A stretch of DNA of 64,000 nucleotides from Streptomyces sp. NBC_01233 (GTDB lineage Bacteria > Actinomycetota > Actinomycetes > Streptomycetales > Streptomycetaceae), in assembly GCF_035989305.1 (NCBI RefSeq), contig NZ_CP108514.1, positions 2,161,501 through 2,225,500 on the forward strand. Direction: 5' to 3'. How positions within the stretch are numbered: the first letter of the stretch is position 1; each line of letters starts with the position of its first letter. The notes under the pieces were generated by a model. That model was not told the DNA's origin. It was given only the letters and a program-made list of their open reading frames with translations, and did not search any database. Shown here piece by piece: positions 34,495 through 45,477 of the stretch. Position numbers and translations under genes: made by a program.

Positions 34495-34911
34495 TGCGGT
34501 CCAGGTGGTGCGCAGGGGCAGCGGCGGCGGGCTGGGTGACAGCCACGAGCAGCCTAGTGCTGCGGCCGGAAAGTCCCGCCGGGGCGCGGCGTCCGGTGCG
34601 GCGCATCGCACGGCACAGGGCGGCCGCACGGGACGTACGGCAGTACTTCGCCGTCCGGCAACGCCGCCGGTGTGGCCGGAAGGCCCCGCCGGGGCGCGGC
34701 CTCGCAGGGCGGAGGGCCGGCGCCCGCGCTGGGCGTACGGACGTACTGCGCCGTCCGGCAGCGCCGCGAGGTGCGGCCGCGTTCGCCCGGGCCGGGTGGT
34801 CCCGGCGGCGCGGCGAGGTGGGGTGCCGGGCCCGGCTGGGCCTCGGCGTCCGGGTGGGGCCCGGAACCCGGCGGGGGTGCCGGGGCTCCGGGAAGCCCGG
34901 CCGCAGGCCGG
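34495..34911. other. 417-bp gap with a duplicated 110-bp segment
   Basis: Two tandem, partly diverged copies: about 34563-34672 and 34673-34773. Each begins GGCCGGAA(A/G)G-CCCGCCGGGG and ends with a GTACGG...GTACT..GCCGTCCGGCA block. I see no convincing gene. The segment is upstream of scpA and downstream of the small gene at 34912. Confidence 0.65.
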
Positions 34912-35451
34912 TCAGCGGCCGCGCAGCCGCCGTACGAGGATGCTCGCGTCCCCGCGGGATTCGAGATCGGCGAGGACGACCGCCACCGCCTCACGGACGA
35001 TGCGGCCGCGGTCGACGGCGAGCCCGTGCTCCCCGCGCAGCACCAGCCGCGCGTGTTCCAGGTCCATGAGCTCCTCGGCGGAGACGTAGACCGTGATCTT
35101 CTCGTCGTGCCGTTCGCGGCCGCTGGGCCGCCGGTTCGCGCCGCGGCCCTGTCCCTTGCCCCGGCGGGTCGCGCCGGTCGGGGCGGTGACCGCCCCGCCG
35201 GCCGGGCCGGCGGGGCTGACAGAACCTTCCTGCGGTCGCCGCGGTTGCCCCACGACGGGCCCGCCGGACGCCGTACCGGCCTCAGCCTCCCGGCTGCGGC
35301 CCTCCCCCGCCGTGCCCTCGGCCGAACTGGCCGAGTGTTCCGCGACGGGTGCCTCCTCGACCCCGCGCCGCGGCGAGGACGACTGGAGCGCCATCCCCCC
35401 GGTCGTACGGAACAGTTCGTCGGCTCCGGGCAGACTCACTCGGCGTGACAC
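34912..35451 (-). CDS. ParA-linked small protein, possible ribbon-helix-helix type
   Basis: 179 residues from GTG 35451, with GGGAGG upstream; a GTG at 35439 forming GTGA with the parA stop is the alternative. The N-terminal 115 residues are low-complexity and basic. The C-terminal 65 residues are ordered: KITVYVSAEELMDLEHARLVLRGEHGLAVDRGRIVREAVAVVLADLESRG. This has a beta strand followed by two helices, as in ribbon-helix-helix DNA-binding proteins and ParB-like partners of plasmids. It overlaps parA, so translation is coupled. Function as a DNA-binding partner of ParA is inference. Confidence 0.7.
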   Translation of the reverse strand: MSRRVSLPGADELFRTTGGMALQSSSPRRGVEEAPVAEHSASSAEGTAGEGRSREAEAGTASGGPVVGQPRRPQEGSVSPAGPAGGAVTAPTGATRRGKGQGRGANRRPSGRERHDEKITVYVSAEELMDLEHARLVLRGEHGLAVDRGRIVREAVAVVLADLESRGDASILVRRLRGR

Positions 35452-36596
35452 CGGGCGAGCACCTCCCTGGCCAGCTGGCGGTAGGCGGCGGCGCCGACGG
35501 AGTTGGACGCGTACGTCGTGATCGGCTCACCGGCGACCGTGGTCTCCGGGAAGCGCACCGTACGGCCGATGACCGTGTGGTAGACGTGGTCGTCGAAGGC
35601 CTCGACGACGCGCGCCAGCACCTCACGGCTGTGCACCGTACGGGAGTCGTACATCGTGGCGAGGATGCCGTCGAGCTCCAGCTCGGGGTTGAGCCGCTCC
35701 TGCACCTTCTCGATGGTCTCGGTCAGCAGCGCCACGCCGCGCAGCGCGAAGAACTCGCACTCCAGCGGCACGATGACCTTGTGAGCCGCCGTCAGGGCGT
35801 TCACGGTCAGCAGACCGAGCGAGGGCTGACAGTCGATCACGATGTAGTCGTAGTCGGCCATCAGGGGCTTCAGGGCCCGCTGCAGGGTGGACTCGCGCGC
35901 GACCTCACTGACCAACTGCACTTCCGCAGCGGACAGGTCGATGTTGCTCGGCAGCAGGTCCATGTTGGGGACCGCCGTCTTGAGCAGCACCTCGTCGGCC
36001 GACATGCCCCGCTCCATGAGCAGGTTGTAGACCGTCAGGTCGAGTTCCATCGGGTTCACGCCGAGACCCACGGACAGTGCGCCCTGCGGGTCGAAGTCGA
36101 CGAGCAGCACGCGGCGCCCGTACTCGGCGAGCGCGGCACCCAGGTTGATGGTCGACGTGGTCTTGCCCACGCCGCCCTTCTGGTTGCACATCGCGATGAT
36201 CTTCGCCGGACCGTGGTCGGTCAGCGGACCCGGGATCGGGAAGTACGGGAGCGGGCGTCCGGTCGGGCCGATCCGCTCACGGCGCTGGCGGGCAGCGTCG
36301 GGGGCGAGGGTGGCCGCGTACTCGGGGTCCGGTTCGTACTCCGCGTCGGGGTCGTAGAAGTGCCCCTCGGGCACATTGTCGTAGTCGGCGAAACCAGTGG
36401 GCTTTTCGCCGCTCAGGTCGCCGGCCCTGGAGTTCACGTCTAGGCCGTCCATGCTCTTTTGGGGCGTCGTCATGTGCTGGTGGTTTGCGAAGGTGCGTAC
36501 CGCGACGGAGCCGACGGCTTCGAGCCCGGTGGGGCCTTGGCCCCGCTCGGGCATCCCTGCTCGACCACCCCCAGGGGCAAATGTCGACTCATTCAC
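35436..36596 (-). CDS. Orphan ParA-family ATPase
   Basis: 386 residues from GTG 36596 with AGGAGG upstream. About 130 residues of poorly conserved, acidic N-terminal sequence precede the ATPase: IIAMCNQKGGVGKTTSTINLGAAL (deviant Walker A, KGGVGKTT), LLVDFDPQGALSVGLG (A' and switch I), and YIVIDCQPSLGLLTVNALTAA (Walker B). The C-terminus RTVHSREVLARVVEAFDDHVYHTVIGRTVRFPE is typical of ParA. It is not next to parB or the origin genes; it is a second ParA of Streptomyces, linked with scpAB. Its partner may be the gene that overlaps its stop. Confidence 0.92.
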   Translation of the reverse strand: MNESTFAPGGGRAGMPERGQGPTGLEAVGSVAVRTFANHQHMTTPQKSMDGLDVNSRAGDLSGEKPTGFADYDNVPEGHFYDPDAEYEPDPEYAATLAPDAARQRRERIGPTGRPLPYFPIPGPLTDHGPAKIIAMCNQKGGVGKTTSTINLGAALAEYGRRVLLVDFDPQGALSVGLGVNPMELDLTVYNLLMERGMSADEVLLKTAVPNMDLLPSNIDLSAAEVQLVSEVARESTLQRALKPLMADYDYIVIDCQPSLGLLTVNALTAAHKVIVPLECEFFALRGVALLTETIEKVQERLNPELELDGILATMYDSRTVHSREVLARVVEAFDDHVYHTVIGRTVRFPETTVAGEPITTYASNSVGAAAYRQLAREVLARCHAE

Positions 36597-36922
36597 AAGT
36601 CGTCTTACCTCCTCGGACGTGACCAGGACACTTATCGATAGGTCAGCGTGGCACCATGCCGACGGTTGGCGACTCTATGGCGTGTCACCACTCAGCGGCA
36701 ACACAATCCGCCGGACCCGGCGCGATGTGTCGGCAACCGAACACCACTCTGTCAAGGGCGTGCGAGCTGTCGCTGCGAAGTTTCGCGGGTGCGCGAAAGG
36801 GTTAAAGGGTTACGTTCGAGGCGAGTTGAGCGGGGTCTCGGAACACGCCGCAAACGCGTCCGGCCGGACCTTGCGGGCAAGGTCCGGCCGGATACGTGAG
36901 ATTGACGTCAGTCGTTGACGCG
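36597..36922. other. Gap upstream of parA with a parS-like palindrome
   Basis: 326 bp. It holds GTTTCGCG-GGTG-CGCGAAAG (36780-36799), a 7-bp inverted repeat with parS-like ends, a GGGTTAAAGGGTTACG direct repeat just after it, and the ald terminator at 36859-36892. No gene is supported. Confidence 0.5.
36859..36892 (-). terminator. Terminator after ald
   Basis: Perfect 14-bp stem, TCCGGCCGGACCTT with AAGGTCCGGCCGGA, loop GCGGGC, 30 bp beyond the ald stop. Confidence 0.9.
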
Positions 36923-38038
<1,116 letters not shown>

Positions 38039-38190
38039 CGTCGATCACGGTCCTTGGCTCAGGGGATTTTTCGGGGCACTTCCATACATACCCGCCCACA
38101 AAAACGCGCAACGGGATGCACCACGGGATGTCGTGGTGAAGCCAGTCTAATGAAGGACGACGCGCTGTCTAGCCTTGCAAACAAATAATC

Positions 38191-40155
38191 TCAGTCGATA
38201 TCACTGCGGATTTCGCAGGCTGCGGGGTCGTCTCCCAGCAATCTGTCGGCTGCGGAGCGGTGCAGCCTTGCGGCTGCGGGGTCGCCCAGCCGGTCGAGCG
38301 TGTCGGCCAGCCGGACCTGCAGCGCGGCCTGAAGCCGCTGGTCGCCGGCCCTGCGCGCGAGCTCCACCGCCTCCCGGCAGGTGTGCAGCGATTCCTCGGG
38401 CCGTCCCGCGTACTCCTGGACCCGCGCCATCTCGCTCAACGCCTTTGCCTGACCCGGCACATCGGCCAGTTTCCGGTAGCCCGCGGCGGCGGCCCGCCAG
38501 CTGCGCAGCGCGTCCCCGTACCGGCCCGCATACGTGTGCACGTTCCCGAGCCGCCCGTACAGCCGGGCCTCGTCCGCGCGCTCCCCCCGCGCGAGGGCCT
38601 GGGAGAGCGCCCGGCCGAACCAGTCGGCGGCCCGGTGCCAGTCCGCCAGCTCCTGGTACGCGCCGCCTACGGATTCCATCGCCCGGCCGGTCGCGTACGG
38701 ATCGTTCGCCGCCCTTCCGGCGTCCAGCGCGGCCCGGTAGCGCTCCAGGGCCTCCTGGGTCCGGCCGGTCTCGGCGTCCAGGTCGGCCAGGTTCAGCAGC
38801 GCCGCGGCCTGCTCCCGGTGCAGGTCGCGGCGCTCCGCCACGTCCAGGACCAGCCGGTGCAGCCCGTACAGCTCGGGGGCGGCCCCGGCGGTGCCCCGGT
38901 GCTCCGCCAGGGCCCGTACGAGGGCCGCGACCAGCCGGCGGGCCAGGGTGTCCAGCTCCCCGTCGGCCACCGCCAGGGAGGCCGCCGCGTCGAGCGCGGG
39001 CAGCCGGGTGTCCAGCCAGGTGGCGGCGGCCCGCCGGTCCGGGAACCGCAGGGCGCGCGGCAGCCCGTCCAGCACCTCCCGCACGTCCTCCTCGCCGACC
39101 ACCGCCATGGCCCGGCAGGAGTGCAGCAGCCGTACGGTGCGCTCCAGCATCCGGGCACGGGCCAGCTGGACCTCGGCCGGCCGCTCCTTGGCCTCCAGCA
39201 GGGCCTGGAGCAGGGGGGCGAGGCAGCCGGGCAGCAGGAACAGCCCGTCGTGGGCCGGGTGTACGAGCCCCAGCCCGGCGAAATCGTCCAGCGTGGCCTG
39301 GGCCGCGGCCACGGAGCAGCCGGCGAGGGCGGAGGCGGTGTGCGAGTCGACGAGGCCGGCGGGGGCCAGCGGCAGCAGCCGCAGGGTCCGCTGGGCGGGC
39401 TGCGGCAGGGACTCGTAGGCGAGCCGGAAGCACCGGGCGAGCGGGCCGCCGGTACTGGCCGGCATCTCGTGCAGCTGCTTGGCCACGTCGGAGACCGAGG
39501 CCTTGGGGTGGGCGGCGAGCCATCCGCCGACGAGGCAGAGCGCGGCGGGCTGGCCCCCGCACTCCTCGGCGAGGGCCTCGGCGGCCCGGGGGTCGGCGGT
39601 GACGCGGGTGTCGCCGATGTGCTGGGCGAGCAGCTCCACGGCGGAAGGCGTGTCGAGCCCGCCGAGGGTGCAGGGCCGCACGTCGGGGATCCCCGTAAGC
39701 GGCCCCTCGGCGGTGACCACGACGAGGCACTCGGGGGTGTCCGGGAGCAGGGCGTCGACCTGATGCGGATCGGCGGCGTCGTCGACCAGGATGATCACCC
39801 GCCGCCCGTCGAGCGCGGTGCGCAGGGCGGAGCTCAGCTCGTCCTCGCCGGCCCCGGGCGGGGTGGGCCGCCCCAGCCCCTCCAGCAGGCCCCTGACGGC
39901 CCGCTCGGTGGCCACGGTCTCCCCTCCGGGGCGGGTGAGCCGGGTCCGGAGCACCCCGTCGGGATACTCCTCGGCGACCTCGCGGACGAACTCCTCGGCG
40001 AGGGCCGTCCGGCCGGAGCCCGGCCGCCCGGCGACGAGCAGCACCCTCGCCCGGGGCGCCTTGGCCTTCCGGCCGGAGAGGGTGTCGAGCCCGGTCCGCG
40101 CGATGTCCTCGCGCAGCTCCTTGAGCTCACGCCGCCGCCCGACGAAATCCGTCAC
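38191..40155 (-). CDS. STAND-type ATPase with C-terminal TPR
   Basis: 654 residues from GTG 40155 (AGGAG upstream). TDFVGRRRELKELREDIART opens an AAA/STAND ATPase with P-loop VAGRPGSGRTALAEEF (the Walker A Lys is Arg, so nucleotide hydrolysis is doubtful). RVIILVDDAADPHQVDALLP is the Walker B and TAEGPLTGIPDVR the sensor-like strand. A winged-helix-like segment (300-400) and TPRs from about residue 460 follow (AALLNLADLDAETGRTQEALERYRAAL; ARLYGRLGNVHTYAGRYGDALRSW). It is like the regulatory core of SARP/LuxR-type proteins but lacks a DNA-binding domain. Unknown signal. It lies between ald and the NUDIX gene. Confidence 0.85.
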   Translation of the reverse strand: MTDFVGRRRELKELREDIARTGLDTLSGRKAKAPRARVLLVAGRPGSGRTALAEEFVREVAEEYPDGVLRTRLTRPGGETVATERAVRGLLEGLGRPTPPGAGEDELSSALRTALDGRRVIILVDDAADPHQVDALLPDTPECLVVVTAEGPLTGIPDVRPCTLGGLDTPSAVELLAQHIGDTRVTADPRAAEALAEECGGQPAALCLVGGWLAAHPKASVSDVAKQLHEMPASTGGPLARCFRLAYESLPQPAQRTLRLLPLAPAGLVDSHTASALAGCSVAAAQATLDDFAGLGLVHPAHDGLFLLPGCLAPLLQALLEAKERPAEVQLARARMLERTVRLLHSCRAMAVVGEEDVREVLDGLPRALRFPDRRAAATWLDTRLPALDAAASLAVADGELDTLARRLVAALVRALAEHRGTAGAAPELYGLHRLVLDVAERRDLHREQAAALLNLADLDAETGRTQEALERYRAALDAGRAANDPYATGRAMESVGGAYQELADWHRAADWFGRALSQALARGERADEARLYGRLGNVHTYAGRYGDALRSWRAAAAGYRKLADVPGQAKALSEMARVQEYAGRPEESLHTCREAVELARRAGDQRLQAALQVRLADTLDRLGDPAAARLHRSAADRLLGDDPAACEIRSDID

Positions 40156-40635
40156 GGATCCGCTCCTCTCCCTGCCTTCGGATGGCGAGCGTAGTTCACG
40201 CAGAGCGACGACCCGTGTGGAGCGCGGCGGGCAAATCCCCCAATCGGACCAGCGGATGGTCCTCTTTTTCACGTGCCGCTCGCGCGGACTCCGCCCTGGC
40301 GGGCCTCCCCGGCTTCCCGCCGCTGCGCCGGACTCCGTCCGTCGTCCCCCGGGCGGGGCTTCGGGGCGTGCCCGGGCCGTCCGCCGGCTGCGGGCCCGCC
40401 GCTGCGCGGAGCCGCCCCCCACCCGCCCTTCCACCGTTCCGCGGGGCTCCGCCCCGGACCCCGGTCCTCAAACGCCGGACGGGCTGAATTTTCCAGCCCC
40501 GCCGCACCACCCAGCCCCGCCGGCGTTTGAGGCGATCTTTCAGCCCCGCCGGCGTTTGAGGCGCTGGGGTCCCCCCGGACGAAGTCCGGGGGAGGGGCCG
40601 GGGGCAGGGCCCCCGGCGGCGGCTCGGCCTGCGGG
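40156..40635. repeat. Long intergenic repeat block, copy 1
   Basis: 480 bp with no gene. It holds, in order: a CT-rich block with CGGACTCCGTCCGTCG and CACCCGCCCTTCCACC, the inverted CCTCAAACGCCGGACGGG (about 40467), two GCCGGCGTTTGAGGCG modules (ending 40534 and 40563) and the palindromic module 40566-40597, closing with a GGGGGCAGGGCCCCCGG hairpin. The same series, with changes, is at 51884-52212. Confidence 0.8.
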
Positions 40636-41289
40636 CTACGCCTCGTACGGGCGGGCCCGCCACGGGGCCAGGGCCGGGCGGAGGGCTTCGATGCCGCCCT
40701 CGGAAGCCAGGGCGGCTGACAGGGCCAGGACCCCCGTCACCAGCCCCGGGTTGCCCAGCTCGCCCGCGAGGATCCCGCGTACCAGGTCCCCGAGAGGCAC
40801 CCGCGCGAGTTCCATGTCCGCCTCCTCGTCGGAGACTTCGTACCGCGCCCCCTCCGCCTCCGCGAGGTTCCGCGCCAGGAAGACCCGTACCGCCTCGTCC
40901 GACCCTCCCGGGGACGTGTAGAAGTCGGCCAGGACGTGCCAGTCCTCCGCCTTGACGTGTGCCTCCTCGTACAGCTCCCGCTGGGCCGCGTGCAGCGGGT
41001 TCTCCCCCGCCACGTCCAGGAGCCCGGCCGGCAGCTCCCACAGCCGGTGCCGTACCGGGTGCCGGAACTGGCGCAGGACCAGTACCCGCTGCTGCTCGTC
41101 GAGGGCCAGCACGCACACCGAGCCGGGGTGCACCTGGTAGTCGCGGCGCACCACCGAACTGTCGGGCATCCGGACCTGGTCCGACTTGACGGACGTCTTC
41201 GCGCCCTCGAACGGGGTGCGCGAGGCGACGACCTCCCACGACTCCGGTGTGTCCACGATGTCGTTGCCGATGTCGTTGCCCATGGCCAT
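40636..41289 (-). CDS. NUDIX hydrolase, ADP-ribose pyrophosphatase-like
   Basis: 217 residues from ATG 41289 (GAAGG eight bases before). The N-terminal strand-rich part (SSVVRRDYQVHPGSVCVLALDEQQRVLVLRQFRHPV) leads to LWELPAGLLDVAGENPLHAAQRELYEEAHVKAEDW, the NUDIX box G-x5-E-x7-REL-x-EE-x with His where Gly is usual after EEA. Then comes FYTSPGGSDEAVRVFLARNL with an acidic end, as in ADP-ribose pyrophosphatases. It likely splits ADP-ribose to AMP and ribose-5-phosphate. It lies just downstream of pyrG in the usual order, separated by a strong terminator. Confidence 0.9.
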   Translation of the reverse strand: MAMGNDIGNDIVDTPESWEVVASRTPFEGAKTSVKSDQVRMPDSSVVRRDYQVHPGSVCVLALDEQQRVLVLRQFRHPVRHRLWELPAGLLDVAGENPLHAAQRELYEEAHVKAEDWHVLADFYTSPGGSDEAVRVFLARNLAEAEGARYEVSDEEADMELARVPLGDLVRGILAGELGNPGLVTGVLALSAALASEGGIEALRPALAPWRARPYEA

Positions 41290-41312
41290 GGCCGATACCT
41301 TCCCGAGAACGC

Positions 41313-41345
41313 GACAGCCGGGGCACGATCCGTGCCCCGGCTGTC
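41313..41345 (-). terminator. Terminator of pyrG
   Basis: Perfect 15-bp stem GACAGCCGGGGCACG / CGTGCCCCGGCTGTC with loop ATC, 20 bp beyond the pyrG stop. Confidence 0.9.
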
Positions 41346-41365
41346 TACGTTATGCGGTCAGGCGC

Positions 41366-43018
<1,653 letters not shown>

Positions 43019-43490
43019 CGCCAAGAGGGGGCTCCCGTGGTCGCGAGGTGAGGTGCGTCCGGCGCCGGCCTCCGTCGATCCGGAAGGGTCTCAGGGGGCG
43101 CCGAAGCTGCGGTTTCGGGGCTCCTGATTCGCACAGGCAGACCACCGGTCCACGGGGTACCAGCCTATCAGCGCCCGGGCCGGTCCGCCTCCGGCCACGC
43201 GGCGTCAGCGGCTGGTAGCAGGGCGCCGAAGTGCGCCGGGGCCGCGTGGCACATCCTCACCCGTTCGGCCCATCCGCATTCTTCCGCGGCTTAAGGAGAT
43301 CACTAGGGTGCCGTCATATCCTGCTCGGATATTGCACACATCACCGCCGGGCAGTCCGTCAGACGGCCTAACCGAGCCGATATGCGGAATCATGGGCTCA
43401 ACGCGGAGATCCCCACCCACAGGTGACCGCGCAACCGCGCAATGCAAGCGCCCTTCGGGGCGGACGTGGCCGTTCGACTGGAGATGCAAC
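43019..43490. other. 472-bp divergent gap upstream of pyrG and GH15
   Basis: It contains the inverted repeat ATATCC-TGCTC-GGATAT (43316-43332) in an AT-rich stretch, and AAGGAGATC at 43293 before a GTG (43308) in frame with the GH15 gene. The 61 codons from that GTG do not look like a GH15 start. No other gene is evident. Confidence 0.5.
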
Positions 43491-45296
43491 GTGTCCGGGC
43501 GCATCGAGGATTACGCACTGATCGGGGACATGCAGACCGCGGCGCTGGTCTGCCGGGACGGGGCGGTGGACTGGCTCTGCCTGCCACGCTTCGACTCCCA
43601 TGCCGTGTTCGCGAGCATTCTCGGCACCGAGGATCACGGGTTCTGGCGGATCGGCCCGGCGTATCCGGCCGGCTCCGAGGCCCCGCGTGCCGACCGCCGC
43701 CGCTACCGCGGTGACTCCCTGGTGCTGGAGTCGGAGTGGGACACGCCCCGCGGAAAGGTCCGCGTGATCGACTTCATGCCGCCCCGCGAGGACCACGCCC
43801 CGCAGCTCATCCGCATCGTGGAGGGCATCAGCGGGCGCGTCCCGATGCGCTCGGCGCTGCGGATGCGCTTCAGCTACGGGCGGGTCGTGCCCTGGGTGCA
43901 CAAGGTCGACGGGCGCACCGTCGCCGTCGCCGGCCCCGACTCGGTCTGGCTGGACACCGAGGCCCAGACGTACGGCAAGGACCTGACGACGTACTCCGAC
44001 TTCACCGTCGGACCCGGCGACCGGATGGCCTTCAGCATCAGCTGGCAGCCCTCGCACAAGGGCGCGCCGGAGCTCCCCGACGCCGGGGCGGCCCTGGAGT
44101 CGACCACCGACTTCTGGCGCGAGTGGGTCGACCAGTGCACGTACCACGGGCCGTACCGGGAGGCCGTGGTCCGCTCCCTGATCACCCTCAAGGCCCTCAC
44201 GTACGCCCCCACGGGCGGGATCGTCGCCGCGCCGACCACCTCCCTGCCCGAGGAGATCGGCGGGGTCCGCAACTGGGACTACCGCTACACCTGGCTGCGC
44301 GACGCGGCCATCACCCTCTCCTCGCTGCTGCGCACCGGCTACCGCGAGGAGGCCCGCGCCTGGCGCGAGTGGCTGCTGCGCGCGGTGGCCGGGGACCCGG
44401 AGAACCTGCAGATCATGTACGGGATCGCGGGCGAGCGGGAGCTCGGCGAGACCGAGCTGGACTGGCTGCCCGGCTACGAGAACTCCCGCCCGGTCCGCGT
44501 CGGCAACGGCGCCGCGGGCCAGCTCCAGCTCGACGTCTACGGCGAGGTCACCGAGGCCCTGCACCTGGGCCACATGACGGGCCTCGCCCGCAGCGACTAC
44601 GCCTCGCTGCTCCAGCTCAAGCTGATCCGCTACCTGGAGACCCACTGGGACCAGCCGGACGAGGGCATCTGGGAGGTGCGCGGCCCGCGCCGCCACTTCG
44701 TGCACTCGAAGGTGATGGCCTGGGTGGCCGTGGACCGCACGATCAAGCTGATCGAGAGCGGGGACGCGGACGGGCCGCTGGAGCGGTGGCGCGAGCTGCG
44801 CGACGAGATCCACCAGGACGTGTGCGAGAAGGGCTACGACAAGGAGCGCAACACCTTCACCCAGTCGTACGGGTCGAAGGAGCTGGACGCCTCCCTGCTG
44901 CTGATTCCGCAGATGGGCTTCCTGCCGCCGGACGACAAGCGGGTCATCGGCACCATCGAGGCGATCCAGCGCGAGCTGTCCACGCCCGACGGTTTCATCC
45001 TGCGCTACCCGACGGCGGGCGAGGAGGCCGGCGTGGACGGCCTGGAGGGCGACGAGGGGGCCTTCCTGGCCTGCTCGTTCTGGATGGCCGACGACCTGGC
45101 GATGATCGGCCGGGTGGACGAGGCGCGCCGGCTGTTCGAGCGGCTGCTGTCGCTCCGCAACGACCTGGGTCTGCTGGCGGAGGAGTGGGATCCGCGACTC
45201 CAGCGGCAGGTGGGGAACTTCCCGCAGGCCTTCAGCCACGTTCCGCTCATCGACACGGCGCTGCGGCTGACGGCGAGCGGGGCCTACGGGGGGTGA
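43491..45296 (+). CDS. GH15 glycoside hydrolase (glucoamylase/trehalase type)
   Basis: 601 residues from GTG 43491 (GGAG eight bases before), starting SGRIEDYALIGDMQTAALVCRDGAVDWLCLPRFDS, the standard start of cytosolic bacterial GH15 proteins. The N-terminal beta domain (to about 240) precedes the (alpha/alpha)6 barrel: GGVRNWDYRYTWLRDAAITL, DQPDEGIWEVRGPRRHFVHSKVMAWVAVDRTIKL (general acid Glu in DEGIWE) and LLAEEWDPRLQRQVGNFPQAFSHVPLI (general base Glu). No signal peptide, so it acts in the cytoplasm. Mycobacterial homologues are trehalases; glucan, maltose and trehalose are all possible substrates. Confidence 0.93.
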   Translation: MSGRIEDYALIGDMQTAALVCRDGAVDWLCLPRFDSHAVFASILGTEDHGFWRIGPAYPAGSEAPRADRRRYRGDSLVLESEWDTPRGKVRVIDFMPPREDHAPQLIRIVEGISGRVPMRSALRMRFSYGRVVPWVHKVDGRTVAVAGPDSVWLDTEAQTYGKDLTTYSDFTVGPGDRMAFSISWQPSHKGAPELPDAGAALESTTDFWREWVDQCTYHGPYREAVVRSLITLKALTYAPTGGIVAAPTTSLPEEIGGVRNWDYRYTWLRDAAITLSSLLRTGYREEARAWREWLLRAVAGDPENLQIMYGIAGERELGETELDWLPGYENSRPVRVGNGAAGQLQLDVYGEVTEALHLGHMTGLARSDYASLLQLKLIRYLETHWDQPDEGIWEVRGPRRHFVHSKVMAWVAVDRTIKLIESGDADGPLERWRELRDEIHQDVCEKGYDKERNTFTQSYGSKELDASLLLIPQMGFLPPDDKRVIGTIEAIQRELSTPDGFILRYPTAGEEAGVDGLEGDEGAFLACSFWMADDLAMIGRVDEARRLFERLLSLRNDLGLLAEEWDPRLQRQVGNFPQAFSHVPLIDTALRLTASGAYGG

Positions 45297-45477
45297 GCAC
45301 GCTCCCCGGGCGTACACGGGCCGGGCGCACGCGGGCCGGGCCACCTCGTGTACGGGGCCCCGGGCTTGCGGGCCGGCTCCCGTCCGGGCGTACGGGGCAC
45401 GGGGTGCTCACCGCGCCCCGCCGCTCCCCGCCCCCTACGCTGGAAGGGTCCTATGCCCTCCTGTGGAAGGGGCAGCC

